Of a DNA stretch of 64,000 nt, positions 1 through 55,979 are shown one piece after another. Below the pieces are notes generated by a model. The model searched no databases. It saw nothing but the letters and a program-made list of their open reading frames with translations, and was not told the origin of the DNA. The DNA comes from Amorphochlora amoebiformis (Eukaryota; Cercozoa; Chlorarachniophyceae): contig BAAHQB010000039.1 of NCBI GenBank assembly GCA_054601695.1, forward strand, positions 682,001 through 746,000. Direction: 5' to 3'. Position 1 is the first letter of the stretch. Every line of letters starts with the position of its first letter. Both the position numbers and the translations under genes were made by a program.

Positions 1-1071
1 CGACATCTTAATGAATTAGTAATACTCTCTTAACAATACTATTTAATCGATTCCGAGCATTTACCCTCGCAAACGTGACATAGTGACGATGAACATACAC
101 ATGTGACAAGACTGAGAGACATTCCACTATGTCTCAGTGGTTTTATAGGTCAGGTCATCTTCCAATTTTTTATCCATAGCTTTTCATCAATCGAAACAGT
201 GGTTGTTTAAGATGAAGCTAGAACCTGGACTAATTTTGACGCGAGTAGGAGTGCTTTGAATTTTGATAAGATTTGACTGTAACGTTTACGCATCAATGCA
301 CGCCACACACACGTATGTGTATACATATATATAATATGTATGTATGTGTATATACATACATTCACATAGAATATATATGTATGTGTGTATATGTATATGT
401 ATATATTACATAAATTGTCAGATTTACATAAGGTATTATGTTTGTGAACATACCGTCCGTCGATGTTTCTTCGGGGTGACAGGGTACGAGAAGTGACCTT
501 GTCTATCGTGCAGTAAACATACATGGATGTGTGTATAATACACAGTATTACACACACACACATATACATATATATATATATATATATATACAATATATAT
601 ATATATGTGTAAATATATATATATATATATGTGTATATATGTATATATATATATATATGTATGTATTTGTGTATGTAAAATACATTTACATATTGATACA
701 TCACAAGCACCCACAGAGTACGCACACAAAATATTATGTAAGGGTTATATACAGGTTGGGTTGGAAAGTTGAGAGTACGTTAGGTATGGTGAGGTTTGGG
801 TTAATTTGTGATCTCTCCAGAGTTGGCATGGGAGGATTAGGGTCGAAATTTAGGATTCGTTATTCTTGTTTAGTTTAGTTTGGTACATGGCTACATGTAT
901 GTATGTACATCGAATACCTATGTTTTAAGATGTTGGTGTGATATTTCACGAAAGTTTGAATTCCATCGGCTATTTTGTGAGTGGGACAAGGCCACGGTAT
1001 ATACTTCTACATAATTAATGTACCCTTCTCCGCCCACGTGAGTGTCTGTGTATAAGCGTATCGATGGACCT
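1..1071. other. no gene recognised; TA/CA repeats and GTGAC cluster elsewhere nearby
   Basis: AT-rich sequence with TA and CA/TG microsatellites (about 300-680) and a stretch of moderately complex sequence (700-1040) with G-rich, telomere-like words. No open frame here has credible composition; the long frames over 440-720 are only translations of the microsatellite. Confidence 0.6.
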
Positions 1072-1284
1072 CTATGAAGGACGAGAAAGATCAACTATAG
1101 TTGAGTGAAATAGACTTCGAACCAGTTCTTCGGTCTCCTCATTCTCAGCGGCTTCGACTGTCAAAATGTAGACCAGTGGCATCATACCCAAGAAGGCAAA
1201 CATGTGAAAACTCATCATGTTCTGTGGCTTTAGAATTCTTTTTGGAGCATTAAGACTGCGTACATGTGGGTTCTTTCTGAACAC
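1072..1284 (-). CDS. possible C-terminal exon, unidentified protein
   Basis: A minus-strand frame of about 70 codons ends in TAG. Its last 50 residues look like real protein: a hydrophobic stretch (FAFLGMMPLVYILTVEA) followed by an acidic segment (ENEETEELVRS). AG dinucleotides upstream (for example before CCACAG, about 1235) could be acceptors. I found no convincing partner exon between here and the RSP4/6 stop at 3287, so this could be the last exon of a gene whose other exons I missed, or a chance frame. I do not recognise the protein. Confidence 0.35.
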   Translation of the reverse strand: MFRKNPHVRSLNAPKRILKPQNMMSFHMFAFLGMMPLVYILTVEAAENEETEELVRSLFHSTIVDLSRPS

Positions 1285-1980
1285 TGAGCCGATCGCAGTA
1301 AGGTTATATTTAAGTTTTGGGTTCGAATACCCAGCCCTTCTTCGAAGAGCCTTCCAAGCCGCAAGGTCGGAATGGCGCCAACAGCGTTGTGTCGTTGACG
1401 CTTGTCCTTCAGGGTGACCGACGCTCTGTCACTCTATGTGACACTTTGCATGACACAGAGTCACCTAGATGACGGCACAGTGTCATTGAGAGTGACATTC
1501 TGTTTGACTGCAGCGTGATATTCTGCGTGACAGTCGGCGGGTTGAAAGGATGCATCTGTTGCACACATGTAAATTACAAATTGTTAACACTATTTTGATA
1601 CCATGTCTGTATTTTAATGTGTATGAGAGTGTATACAAATGTATATGTGTGTATAATTGTATGCATATATTTGTATATAGTGTACTATAATATATAACTT
1701 GTATATGACTGTCCGGGAGGATTTACACCAGCAGCCACGATTTCTATTGACAGGATATATCTAGTATATATGTGAGTATATATGTAAAACGGTTATACAA
1801 ATACATATAATGAAAAATTGGATGTTCATATGCATGTGTTATACATGTATACACATGCATCGTATCAGTGATATATAATATTAATTAGAAATATACTTAC
1901 TACAATAATCAACGTCACTTTTAAAGTTGCTATGTAGATTATATATTATATATATATATATATGTATATATTATATATAT

Positions 1981-2029
<49 letters not shown>

Positions 2030-3035
2030 CCGATATACTAGTAACTAGAGTAACTATACGTCGGAGTAATTTATCTACAGTAATTACTTATAATAACAAC
2101 AATACTAGGCTAAGTAGTAGTAGTAGCTAACGGCTAGTACTAGACTACTACTTGTATCCGGTATCATCTAGTAGTCTAGGTAGTCTAGCTGTAGTAGTAA
2201 CTAGAGTAAGTTAGTAGGTAGCTAGCTTACCTTTACGTAGTACTCTCTGGACTCTCTAGAGTCTAGACTCTACTAGTCTACAGACTAGTCTAGCTAGTAC
2301 TAGTAGTATACGGTATATACTGGTATAGAATCTAGAGAATATCTACTAACGACTATCTAGACTATAGATCTCTAGATACTAGAGATACTATGGCTAGATC
2401 TAGTAGATACTACTATATATATATATATATATAATATTATATATATATATATATATGTGTGTATGAGTACTAGACTAGTCTAGTAGATCTAGACCGATTT
2501 CATAGTCACTATCCTAGGCTCTAGCTAGAGGCTGATTCCTAGCTATCCTCGATCCTAGTATCGGATCTAGCTCCTAGAGCTCTAGCTAGCTAGAGACTAG
2601 TCAGAGACTAGTACTAGTAGTAGTAGTAGTAGTAGATCTTGCTACTTCAACTAGGTAGCACAAAAAAATTGAACATGATTTAGATAACCCAGATAACATA
2701 ATATTATATTTAATACCGAAAAAAATCAGTCGCGACGCGATCATGATATAATTATTATTACATGTCAAGATTATGACTCATAGTAACGACTACTCGCGAG
2801 TTGAATTGGGACACCAATTGTAGCTATCAAGCTGGTCAAGCGATGTCGACGTTGATTAGTCGAGTTCTAGACTACATACTAGACATAGAAAATCTAGGTT
2901 AATGCTATCGACTTTCGAGGTTAAGATCACTGAGACCTGAATGCCGATTTAATCTAATCTTCATCATCCTAAATGATATATATATATACATATGTTATAT
3001 ATATATATATATATATGTTATATATATATATATGT

Positions 3036-3067
<32 letters not shown>

Positions 3068-3197
3068 CACATGTGTATTTATGCGTGTATACACATATAT
3101 GCATGTGTAATGTGTGGATATGAGATATGAGTATGTAACATGTTTCCACATTATTATATAGTCCTAACCCAGCTTAACTCGAACCCTGTGAAAAGTA

Positions 3198-3243
<46 letters not shown>

Positions 3244-3286
3244 GATAATATACATATCTCTATAAAACACAATTGTATGTATATGG
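1285..3286. other. no gene recognised; GTGAC cluster, TA tracts, CTAG-rich island
   Basis: This holds a cluster of GTGAC/GTCAC words (about 1395-1535), TA microsatellites (1930-2030, 2410-2460, 2980-3065, 3200-3245) and an island unusually rich in CTAG and ACTAGT (about 2040-2640). I see no exon that joins a neighbouring gene. Confidence 0.6.
2040..2640. repeat. CTAG/ACTAGT-rich low-complexity island
   Basis: About 600 bp are built mainly from the words CTAG, ACTA, TAGT and TCTAGA, with many short palindromes. The island ends in a (TAG)n run near 2612-2635 and is interrupted by a TA tract at about 2412-2455. There is no periodic unit and no open frame. It differs sharply from the surrounding TA-rich sequence. 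Confidence 0.7.
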
Positions 3287-13930
<10,644 letters not shown>

Positions 13931-14163
13931 CGAGCCTGTTTTTTCGAATTTCACGGCTACGTAATTCTATCCGAAAGATCGGAACATTAAGAGAGGCATG
14001 TCACCGATTCAGAACGTTCTTTCCTCTGTGTGAAGGGAAGGAAATGGGGCCTGGGGACGCGGGCCCGCGGAAAACTGAAACGGAACCCAGTTATGGTTTC
14101 TCGGGACCCAAAGTCCGAATTTCTTTATCAATAATTTAGTTTATCGGCTCTCGGCACCCATCA
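13931..14163. promoter_or_regulatory. probable bidirectional promoter, RSP4/6 and fibrillin
   Basis: The start codons of two divergent genes are 233 bp apart. The interval has balanced base composition and no TA tract, unlike the introns on both sides. I see no clear TATA box or other named element, so promoter function is inferred from position. The 5' untranslated leaders must lie here too. Confidence 0.6.
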
Positions 14164-21928
<7,765 letters not shown>

Positions 21929-21957
21929 TATAAGTTCCGAGAGATGAATACATACGT

Positions 21958-21997
<40 letters not shown>

Positions 21998-22000
<3 letters not shown>

Positions 22001-22172
22001 AATATACATATTATAACATAAATATCGATAACCGACTTAGAATCAACCCACCATAAGTAAAACCACAATCACAGTATACCCATTAACAATATACATATTA
22101 TAACATAAATATCGAAACTGACTTAGAATCAACCTACCATGAGTACAACCACAATCTCAGTATACATATTAA
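21998..22172 (+). repeat. tandem duplication of about 88 bp
   Basis: Two near-identical copies start with ACAATATACATATTATAACAT, contain GACTTAGAATCAACC and end in CAGTATACCCATTAAC or CAGTATACATATTAAC. They lie between the fibrillin and hydrolase genes. No coding role is seen. Confidence 0.85.
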
Positions 22173-22322
22173 CACCAGAAGGATACACGTTTATTAACCC
22201 TAATCACTAGCCTTTACCGGGGTCTAATCCCACTGGACCTCCTACCATATATATGTAAATATATATGTACATACACTCATATATATATATATATATACAT
22301 TCGTATATATATATATATATAT

Positions 22323-22410
<88 letters not shown>

Positions 22411-22427
22411 TATGTATATACATATTA

Positions 22428-22470
<43 letters not shown>

Positions 22471-22648
22471 TATTCTGTCCCCCATAATCTATCTGTCTTC
22501 TATGTCTCTATCTATCAATTTGTCTATCCACTACTTCGATTTTCTATGAGTTCATCTACGCTATCCAGTTATTTACAAAGACCCTCTCCCTCTCTCTCCT
22601 TCTCCCTATATTTACAGTTTTAAACATGTATATATATATATATATATG

Positions 22649-22684
<36 letters not shown>

Positions 22685-22711
22685 CACTAATAAAAATATA
22701 CATATATATAT

Positions 22712-22746
<35 letters not shown>

Positions 22747-22789
22747 CATACACACATACACATCACTCTCGCTCTCAACGTTTTGTTTT

Positions 22790-22790
22790 C

Positions 22791-22826
<36 letters not shown>
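22790..22826. repeat. (CT)n tract before hydrolase exon
   Basis: A pyrimidine tract, then TTCTCTAACCGCAG, immediately precedes exon 22845-22910. It looks like a natural polypyrimidine tract, branch point and acceptor. Confidence 0.8.
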
Positions 22827-22830
<4 letters not shown>

Positions 22831-22844
22831 TTCTCTAACCGCAG

Positions 22845-34178
<11,334 letters not shown>

Positions 34179-34213
34179 CCTTCCTTCTCGCCTCATATTA
34201 TATTATATATGTA

Positions 34214-34249
<36 letters not shown>

Positions 34250-34274
34250 GTATTTATATATATAAATATATGTG

Positions 34275-34306
<32 letters not shown>

Positions 34307-34314
34307 CATGTATG

Positions 34315-34382
<68 letters not shown>

Positions 34383-34388
34383 CATTCG

Positions 34389-34435
<47 letters not shown>

Positions 34436-34449
34436 ATAGGTACATACGT

Positions 34450-34507
<58 letters not shown>

Positions 34508-34526
34508 TATATACATGTATACATAT

Positions 34527-34564
<38 letters not shown>

Positions 34565-34618
34565 AATATATATATACATATATTTTTATATATATGTGTA
34601 TATATATATATATTGTCA

Positions 34619-34649
<31 letters not shown>

Positions 34650-34905
34650 AGTGTGTATGTATATACGTGTATACGTGTGAGTACGGATTAGACTTAGTTA
34701 AATGAATAAAGGTATATATATATATATATATATTCACATACATAATTATTTATTTGTGTGTATGTATAATTAATTATATATACCATTTCTATATGTTAAA
34801 GTTTTATGTATGTGTACAAATAGACATATATCGTATATATCCTAGATTTTTTACATATACATAAGATGTACGTATATATATATGTATATATATATATATG
34901 TATAC

Positions 34906-34978
<73 letters not shown>

Positions 34979-35038
34979 TATATATGTGTGTATATGTGTA
35001 TATATCCACCTCTATATATGTGTGAGTACATATACTTC

Positions 35039-35093
<55 letters not shown>

Positions 35094-35098
35094 TATAT

Positions 35099-35157
<59 letters not shown>

Positions 35158-35379
35158 AATAAATATATGTACACATGTATATATATATGTATGTATATAT
35201 ATATATACGTTTATGTACTCACAGGTACGGCAGTGAGGAATGTTTAGAGCAGTGGGAAAAGGCAATGCTATAGCACTAGAACATCGTTCTATCGTTCTCA
35301 AAGTTACAATCATTACTACCTAGACTACAGTATTATTCAAGTCTACCAGGATGATTACGTCTCATGAGCATGCAGTACT

Positions 35380-35900
35380 GGTTGCACATACCTAGATACG
35401 TACTACGAAAACGTACGTACGTATGCCTATATGTACGTACTAGACTCTAGATAATACGTCCGGTACGTATATTATGCAAATGATTACTAGGTATATTACG
35501 TGCCGGTCGCATACGCACTGCGGCACCATCGATTCATATGCGCACTTCGATGCTGTACTAGTGTATGCCTGCGTACACCATCTGAGTCGTATAGTCGTAT
35601 CTGACTAGTGCGCATGATTCATGCGTACGTGCGGTATTAGTTTTGAAGTTCAAGTACGTATACACTAGATACAACATGTATACGTACGTACGTAGAAACC
35701 ATTGTAACACAGTACTGTATGTGTACTGCTTGTTGACGTACGTACATCATGATATGTGTATGTGTGTATATGTATATGTGTATTGTATATGTATATGTAT
35801 ACGTACGTATACCCTAGAAACCATTGTAACACAGTACTGTTTATCTACTAGTTGACGTACGTACATCATGATATGTGCTAGATGTGTCACATCATGTGTG
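35380..35900. repeat. GTAC/ACGT-rich island with tandem duplication
   Basis: Dense ACGTACGT and related palindromic words. A segment with GAAACCATTGTAACACAGTACTG and GTTGACGTACGTACATCATG occurs twice, at about 35694-35757 and 35817-35875. No coding signal. Confidence 0.75.
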
Positions 35901-35966
35901 TGTGTGTGTGTGTATGTGTGTATGTGTATGTGTATGTATATGTGTGTGCATATATGTGTATATATG

Positions 35967-36041
<75 letters not shown>

Positions 36042-36524
36042 TGGACTAACTACTAGCTTCTAGGCTTTACCGCTATGACTTAGCTTAATATATGCGTACC
36101 ATGATAATGCTCACGTTGTACTCGGATCATCTTAGTCATTATGAAAATAGTATAGAGTACGTAATTCGAACTAGGGTAAGCTAATACGTATATCTAGCAG
36201 ATATAATCATAACATCCAAAATTCATGACAGCCACGCCCAGGCTAGGAAGTGCGAGTTACTCGAGATGAAGTTCGAAAACTGAACTTCGTATTGATGATC
36301 GCAGGTCGAGTCTCATCCGCAAGACAGCGCACAGCCACTCGGAATTAAAACATTAAATAACTATCCATAGAATAAACCGATCGGTTCGCAACGACCAGTT
36401 AGAATAGGAATTTAAAAAAAAAAATAGAATCTGATGATAGAAAGGGATATTCGAGGGTTCCAACGTTTGAGGACCGCAGAGGGAAGCTGGGATCATACAC
36501 AGAAATTCCAAAAATTTGGCCCTA

Positions 36525-36559
<35 letters not shown>

Positions 36560-36599
36560 ATATTGATTGTGGGTAAGTAAGGACGGTGGAGGGGGACGG

Positions 36600-36778
36600 A
36601 GGAGGGAGAGGCGAAGCGAGTGAGAGAGAGACAAAGAGAGAGAGAGAGATAGAGTGAGAGAAAAAGATAGGGAGAGTGAGAGACAAGAGACAGAGAAAGG
36701 AAATGAGAGATAAGAGAAAGGGAGAGAAAGCGAGGAAGAAAGAGAGGAAGAGAAAAAGAAAGGAAGTTGAAAGAGAGA
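36600..36778. repeat. GAGA-rich tract
   Basis: Degenerate purine tract on the plus strand in the gene-poor stretch. Frames across it are low complexity on both strands. Confidence 0.8.
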
Positions 36779-36780
36779 CC

Positions 36781-36860
<80 letters not shown>

Positions 36861-37022
36861 GCATATATCTTACAGACTATGCATACTAAATATACCTGTT
36901 TGTAAAGTGTCCTTCATGTGTCACGCCGTCGTGAAGAGAGCAGCTGTTCGCATGCGGTTTCGCGCTGTAAAATCACGACATATATGTATGAATATATTCA
37001 CAACATACATGCATATATTTAT

Positions 37023-37126
<104 letters not shown>

Positions 37127-37180
37127 TGTATATGTATTTATACATATATGCAACACACACATATGTAGTGAAGCAAGCAA

Positions 37181-37312
<132 letters not shown>

Positions 37313-37364
37313 GTAATTATAAGCAGCGCACATACTTTGTACATGTGTACGTATACATGTGTAC

Positions 37365-37488
<124 letters not shown>

Positions 37489-37579
37489 GTATATGTATTA
37501 TATACATATATAAAATATACATATTATATACATTTATATATACACATACACATATAATATATATATATATATATATATT

Positions 37580-37673
<94 letters not shown>

Positions 37674-38028
37674 TATATATATATATATATATATAAATAC
37701 ATACATATATAATATATATGTATATATATATATATATATCTATAATATATATGTATAAATATATATATATATATATAAATATATGTACATATATATATAT
37801 ATATATATATACACATGTATATATGTGTACATACATGTGTATATACATATATAGTGTATATATATATATATATTTATACATACATACACACATACATGTT
37901 ATGTCATATCTACTTAACACGACAACACAAGCATACACAAATATCGAACACGTTCTAACACGTACCCTCTTGACGTACACCACGCCTGGTTACCCTATAC
38001 GATTTACCAACAGTGTTGCATGTATTCT

Positions 38029-51083
<13,055 letters not shown>

Positions 51084-51220
51084 TTATGCACGTGCACTTC
51101 GAAGAGATTCAGGTGAAATCAAGTATTATGCTTCCGATCGGGGATTTCACGGGGATCCCACGTAACCCCGTGAGAAAGTAAATAGCGCTTGGTTGAAGCT
51201 GGGCGGCGTTCAGCTTTGCT
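51084..51220. promoter_or_regulatory. probable bidirectional promoter, SLC19-type and C2H2 genes
   Basis: 137 bp separate two divergent ATG codons. The interval is of mixed composition without TA tracts and carries a palindromic GCACGTGC (E-box/G-box core CACGTG) at about 51087-51094, immediately upstream of the SLC19-type start. Promoter function is inferred from position; no TATA box is seen. Confidence 0.6.
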
Positions 51221-52784
51221 ATGGCTGAGGGACTCGGCCCCCAGGCATCTTCTCTACCTCACATGTCGGGAGAACCATCTCAGAGACATCATATAAGAAT
51301 GGGTTCTTTGGATCCCTCACTTGGAGCATCGATGTCTGTGCAGATGGCTCCAAACACATCCTCTGAAGCTTATGGGCCGGGGGGCGTTCGTCCAAGGAGC
51401 AATCCTCCCGGTGTCAAACCATTTCCGTGTCCGATTTGCGGGAAAAGGTTCTCTCAGAAGGGAAACATGAAGATGCATCAGCGAGTTCACACCGGAGAGA
51501 AACCGTTTGCTTGCCCGACCTGCGGAAAAAGATTCTCTCAAAAGGGAAATATGCAGACTCATACCCGGATACACTCGGGAGTGAAGCCTTACGAGTGCGT
51601 GGAGTGCAAGCAAGCCTTTAGACAGAAGTCTAAGCTCCTGGCGCACATGAAGCGCCACCAGACAAGCGGATCGTCAAACGGAAGTAACACTGGACCGTCC
51701 CCACAGCAAAATCAGCAGCAGATAGCCGTGCAAATCCGGCAGCTAATCGCTCTCACAAAACTTAACCCGTCGTTAGTGAGCAAGCCACTTACCATGCCCC
51801 TCATTCCCGGAATGATGCCTTTTTCGGCAGCCTCAACCTCGACAACAGCAGCTTCCACTCATTCGTCCTCCGATCCCGTCGGTCCGTTCCTTTCCACTGA
51901 AGTGCACAGCCCCTCCCCCTACCGATCGCATTCTTCCGAGTTCGCGCTCAAACGCTCCCTCCCACCGCCCCCTCCGTCTTCGTTGTCCATGCTTACTTCT
52001 GCCAACAACTCTTCTGGTCAAGGGAATTGGAACAGTGCAACCAGCCCTGCTCTTACCGGCGGAGATACATTCGATGCCTCAAGCTTTCCGCCAGGACCCA
52101 CGCCTGCTCCCTCGTCCCTCCCTTCTCACCCCTCCAACAACCAGCATGCCCACCTACGCTCCCATGCGTCCGATCTACTCCAGTCACACGTCGAAACCAA
52201 ATCAAATGGATCCTTGAGCGGGATGAAGAGAGACCTTGAAGCATCCCCCTCTCGTCCCTCAGTGAAGGAAGAATATCCCTCTGCTCTTGTTGATGAAGAT
52301 GAGCAACCTTTGCCGACGAAGCGTCTAAGGCTATCTTCGGGTCGCCTCCCCGTCGCTCCGCCCATCAGTGCGCTTTCGCTCGAAGAGCACGGAGTGTCCA
52401 ACAGCTCAAGCATAGCTGTTGGATCAAGCGCGACTCTGGAATCGAGCTCCCTGGATCCCACAGGCGCGTTATCTCGATATACAGGCGACGAGGAGAGAGG
52501 GGAAACATGTACACGATACGGGGAAGCGGTAATGAGATGAAAAGATGAGTAGAATTAACAAAGGTTTTTTACGTTAAAATAATTTTTTTAAGATTCACGG
52601 AGGCATATCGAACGGGATGCTATCGCATTTGCCAAGTTACAATGCACACGGCCTCTCGTCCCACGGTGAGTGACTGAAATTTCGACTGTTTGCTAATAGG
52701 TGCATGGATTGATTTCGTCTGATTGAACCAGGATTGTCTCCAGCTACGACAGGGATGGACATGATGGGGCACCATAGCGCGTAG
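51221..52784 (+). CDS. C2H2 zinc-finger protein, three fingers
   Basis: Probable nuclear DNA-binding regulator. Exons 51221-52528, 52593-52665 and 52732-52784 (TAG) give about 477 aa; phases 0 and 1 match, with donors GTAATG and GTGAGT. Three tandem fingers lie at about residues 70-90, 98-118 and 126-146, each C-x2-C-x12-H-x3-H, with a TGEKP linker between the first two. Fingers 1 and 2 share KRFSQKGNM, so they probably recognise similar base triplets. The rest is low-complexity Ser/Pro/Gln-rich (residues about 150-435), with a basic LPTKRLRL patch that could be a nuclear signal. It has the largest exon in the window. The promoter is shared with the SLC19-type gene. The targets are unknown. 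Confidence 0.93.
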
Positions 52785-53434
52785 CGAACTTATTGCTTAG
52801 ATATGTAACGAGAAGGTTTCTTGGCCATTGTTACATTAGATACGAGAGATTACCAAAAATCTGCGAAGCGTTGCGGTACTACACCTCTGTGTATCCGAGA
52901 GCACAAAGCGGTTGACCATTACAGATACATTTTTGGTATCACTCACTACCCGTACCAGTAGTTATAGTATTGAGCGGTTCCGTGTAACTACATTTTGCGT
53001 TACGCTTATCTGTCGACCAAGTACCAAGTTGCTGAGTATTGTAAACATTAACTTCTGTTCCAAGTACTTCAAAAATTCATATGATAAATTATATGTATTT
53101 CTTATGGACAGTCTAGACAGTTGTTTAGATTTCACATACATTTGAGCCTCATTTAGATGTTCTATAACTTAACCTTTGAACTACTTGTATATGTACATGT
53201 ATACATATATATATATATCTATATATATATATATATACTAGATATATATGTATATATATATATATATATATATTTATACATATATAAATATATGTGTATA
53301 TTTGTATTATATATATACATATATATCTGTATATATATATATATATATAAATAAAAAAATATATATATATATGTGATATATGTGTGTATGTGTGTATGTA
53401 TGTACTACCTATTTGTGTATGATTACAATACATT

Positions 53435-53472
<38 letters not shown>

Positions 53473-53645
53473 TATATCATGATATATTATACACACACAC
53501 GATACCATACATATATACATATCATAGTAATATATATATATATCTAGATATATTATCTAGATTATATATATATATATATATATATGTAATTATATATATT
53601 ATATCTAGTATATATATATAATGCGTCATAATGATATATATTGTT

Positions 53646-53696
<51 letters not shown>

Positions 53697-53699
53697 GTA

Positions 53700-53786
<87 letters not shown>

Positions 53787-54109
53787 TATACATATTTGTA
53801 TTCCCAAATACCTCGACACCCTCGTCAAGCTCCAGGTAGCCCTAGTGTTAACCTTAGACTTAGCACTTGTAAATACATATTCACAATGTATATATGTATA
53901 ATACAAAAGGACAGATGCACATTATACATACATGTAAGTATGTATATATATATGTATATATATGTATGTGTAGAGATAGAAAAATGTATATATATATAGG
54001 TACGTATCATGAACGAGATATTTGACACATAATTCTCTTGATTATGTGTATAACAAAATGCTTAGTCTCCATAGTCCAGATAGTCTAGTCATCGGTAAGT
54101 TTTAATATC

Positions 54110-54167
<58 letters not shown>

Positions 54168-54199
54168 TAGACTCATAGTATATACAATAATTATAATAT

Positions 54200-54231
<32 letters not shown>

Positions 54232-54257
54232 CATATATAATATTGTATATATATATA

Positions 54258-54294
<37 letters not shown>

Positions 54295-54571
54295 TAGTAT
54301 ATATTATCTAGATTATATAAACGATTAGTACACATCATGGTATATAACTAGTATATATCTTGTATATCATAAGTCATGATATATAATCATTCTTTAGTAT
54401 ATATATATATATATATATATCTATAAATATAATATATATATACATAATATATATATATACATAATATATATATATATATTATACATACATATATATATAT
54501 ATATATATAAATTACAATTACATATATAATTATATATATATATATAAATATTATATATAATATAAAAATAA

Positions 54572-54627
<56 letters not shown>

Positions 54628-55037
54628 TATAATATTATTATATTGTATATATATATATATATATTATATATATACAATGTTTATATATATTCATATTTAT
54701 ATATATATGTATGTATATGTGTGTGTGTGTGTGTGTATTTATATGTAATGTGTATGAGACTTATGTAAACAAGGTGTTAATATTATAATATGTATTTATG
54801 TATATATATATACATCCATTATATATGTATTTGAAATTTCAATCAGATATCGTTAACTATACTCGCTTTTAATAAAAAATAAGGAGTATTCTTTATGTGA
54901 ATTCAGCTCTATCTAAGCCTAAGGACTACAATTTTAGAGATTATTAGGAAATTTTAAATGAACTCTGTAAAGGATTAATTATTCTTAACTATTTAAAAAC
55001 GCCCAGTAAAAGGAATCCACCAAGGACCAAGGTAACG
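52785..55037. other. 3' flank of C2H2 gene, then TA repeats; one possible minus exon
   Basis: 52785-53150 is AT-rich, non-repetitive and probably the 3' untranslated region and flank. 53180-54750 is TA microsatellite with CTAGATAT-type words. On the minus strand 53804-53847 has an AG..GT-bounded segment coding [10 protein letters not shown]. On the plus strand the same place codes [12 protein letters not shown] before a GTAGCC donor. Neither could be tied to other exons with confidence. Confidence 0.5.
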
Positions 55038-55418
55038 TCAAACAGAGGTCTTCGCGATATCAACGTTGATTGCAGTCATCAAGAATGCCATGAGAGTGCC
55101 CAAAGCAACGTATCCATTGTGTGCCACAATTGAACCTAGTCGTGAATCAAAAGCCACTCATGGATCAGAGACGAAAGGATACAACATGGATCTCAGCGGA
55201 CCCAGCGCAGGACTGATTTCCACGATCATGGAGCAAGAGATACCTGTAAACCAAGCCAGAACCCAGCAGAAACAGGAGGATGCATCCACAAAGAAAGTCA
55301 GAGGGATTCTCGACATCCGTGGACCTGCCACTAATACTAATTCTTGTTCACCGGGACCAAATCTTCTGCGTTTCTCGGCGGTTCTACCTGTTGTTGAGGC
55401 AAATGAGAGCATTAGCAA
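55038..55418 (-). CDS. possible small membrane protein or exon pair
   Basis: Two minus-strand segments join in phase: 55418-55244 (donor GTATCT) and 55135-55038 (TGA). The product of about 90 aa ends in two hydrophobic stretches (TFFVDASSCFCWVLAWF and ALGTLMAFLMTAI). The ATG at 55418 follows an in-frame stop, but an internal acceptor (55390) would allow earlier exons. The plus strand also has a long open frame here (55066-55662) of poorer composition. The protein is not recognised. Confidence 0.4.
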
Positions 55419-55667
55419 TATTCATCTAGGCAGTCCAGTCTGTCCTCAACGATCTACCGACTACTTGAGCGTCTCGGTGGAACAGCCCCAATTGAGAACT
55501 ACATGCAAGAAAAATACTACGCAGCCTCCGGACTCTGCGAGGGGGGTGAGGCAGCAGAAGGCGATGAGTGGACCTTTTTCTACCGTGAGGCGGCAGGAGT
55601 TATTTGCGGACGATATGAACTCTGCTGGCAGACACGAAAGATGGGTACGAAAGACCAGATGAGTTAA
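55416..55667 (+). CDS. coding segment, unidentified; perhaps 5' part of next gene
   Basis: A plus-strand frame of about 80 codons with protein-like composition (YRLLERLGG, then [10 protein letters not shown], then [20 protein letters not shown]). The first ATG is at 55503. It could end at TAA (55665) or splice at GTACGA (55645). It may be the first exon of the membrane protein starting at 57534, but the phases (1 versus 2) do not fit directly, so a linking exon is needed. It is divergent from, and very close to, the minus-strand frame at 55418. Confidence 0.45.
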   Translation, partial: QYSSRQSSLSSTIYRLLERLGGTAPIENYMQEKYYAASGLCEGGEAAEGDEWTFFYREAAGVICGRYELCWQTRKMGTKDQMS

Positions 55668-55771
55668 TGTTATATATATATATGTATATTTATGTAGGTT
55701 ATATATATACAAATATAATATATAATATACATATATGCTATATATATATTCACATATATATATATATATAG

Positions 55772-55813
<42 letters not shown>

Positions 55814-55819
55814 TAATAA

Positions 55820-55882
<63 letters not shown>

Positions 55883-55916
55883 AAGTACAAGTATTGAATG
55901 TATACATATATATGCA

Positions 55917-55961
<45 letters not shown>

Positions 55962-55979
55962 AACGTATATAGTCATGTA

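Noticed and set aside
207-725. Long frames reading YIYIYI and similar, here and throughout the window
   Set aside because: These are translations of (TA)n and related microsatellites. They are open on both strands in several frames and have no codon structure.
55066-55662. 198-codon plus-strand open frame as a single-exon gene
   Set aside because: Its composition is polar and patternless, while other frames on both strands over the same interval look more protein-like.
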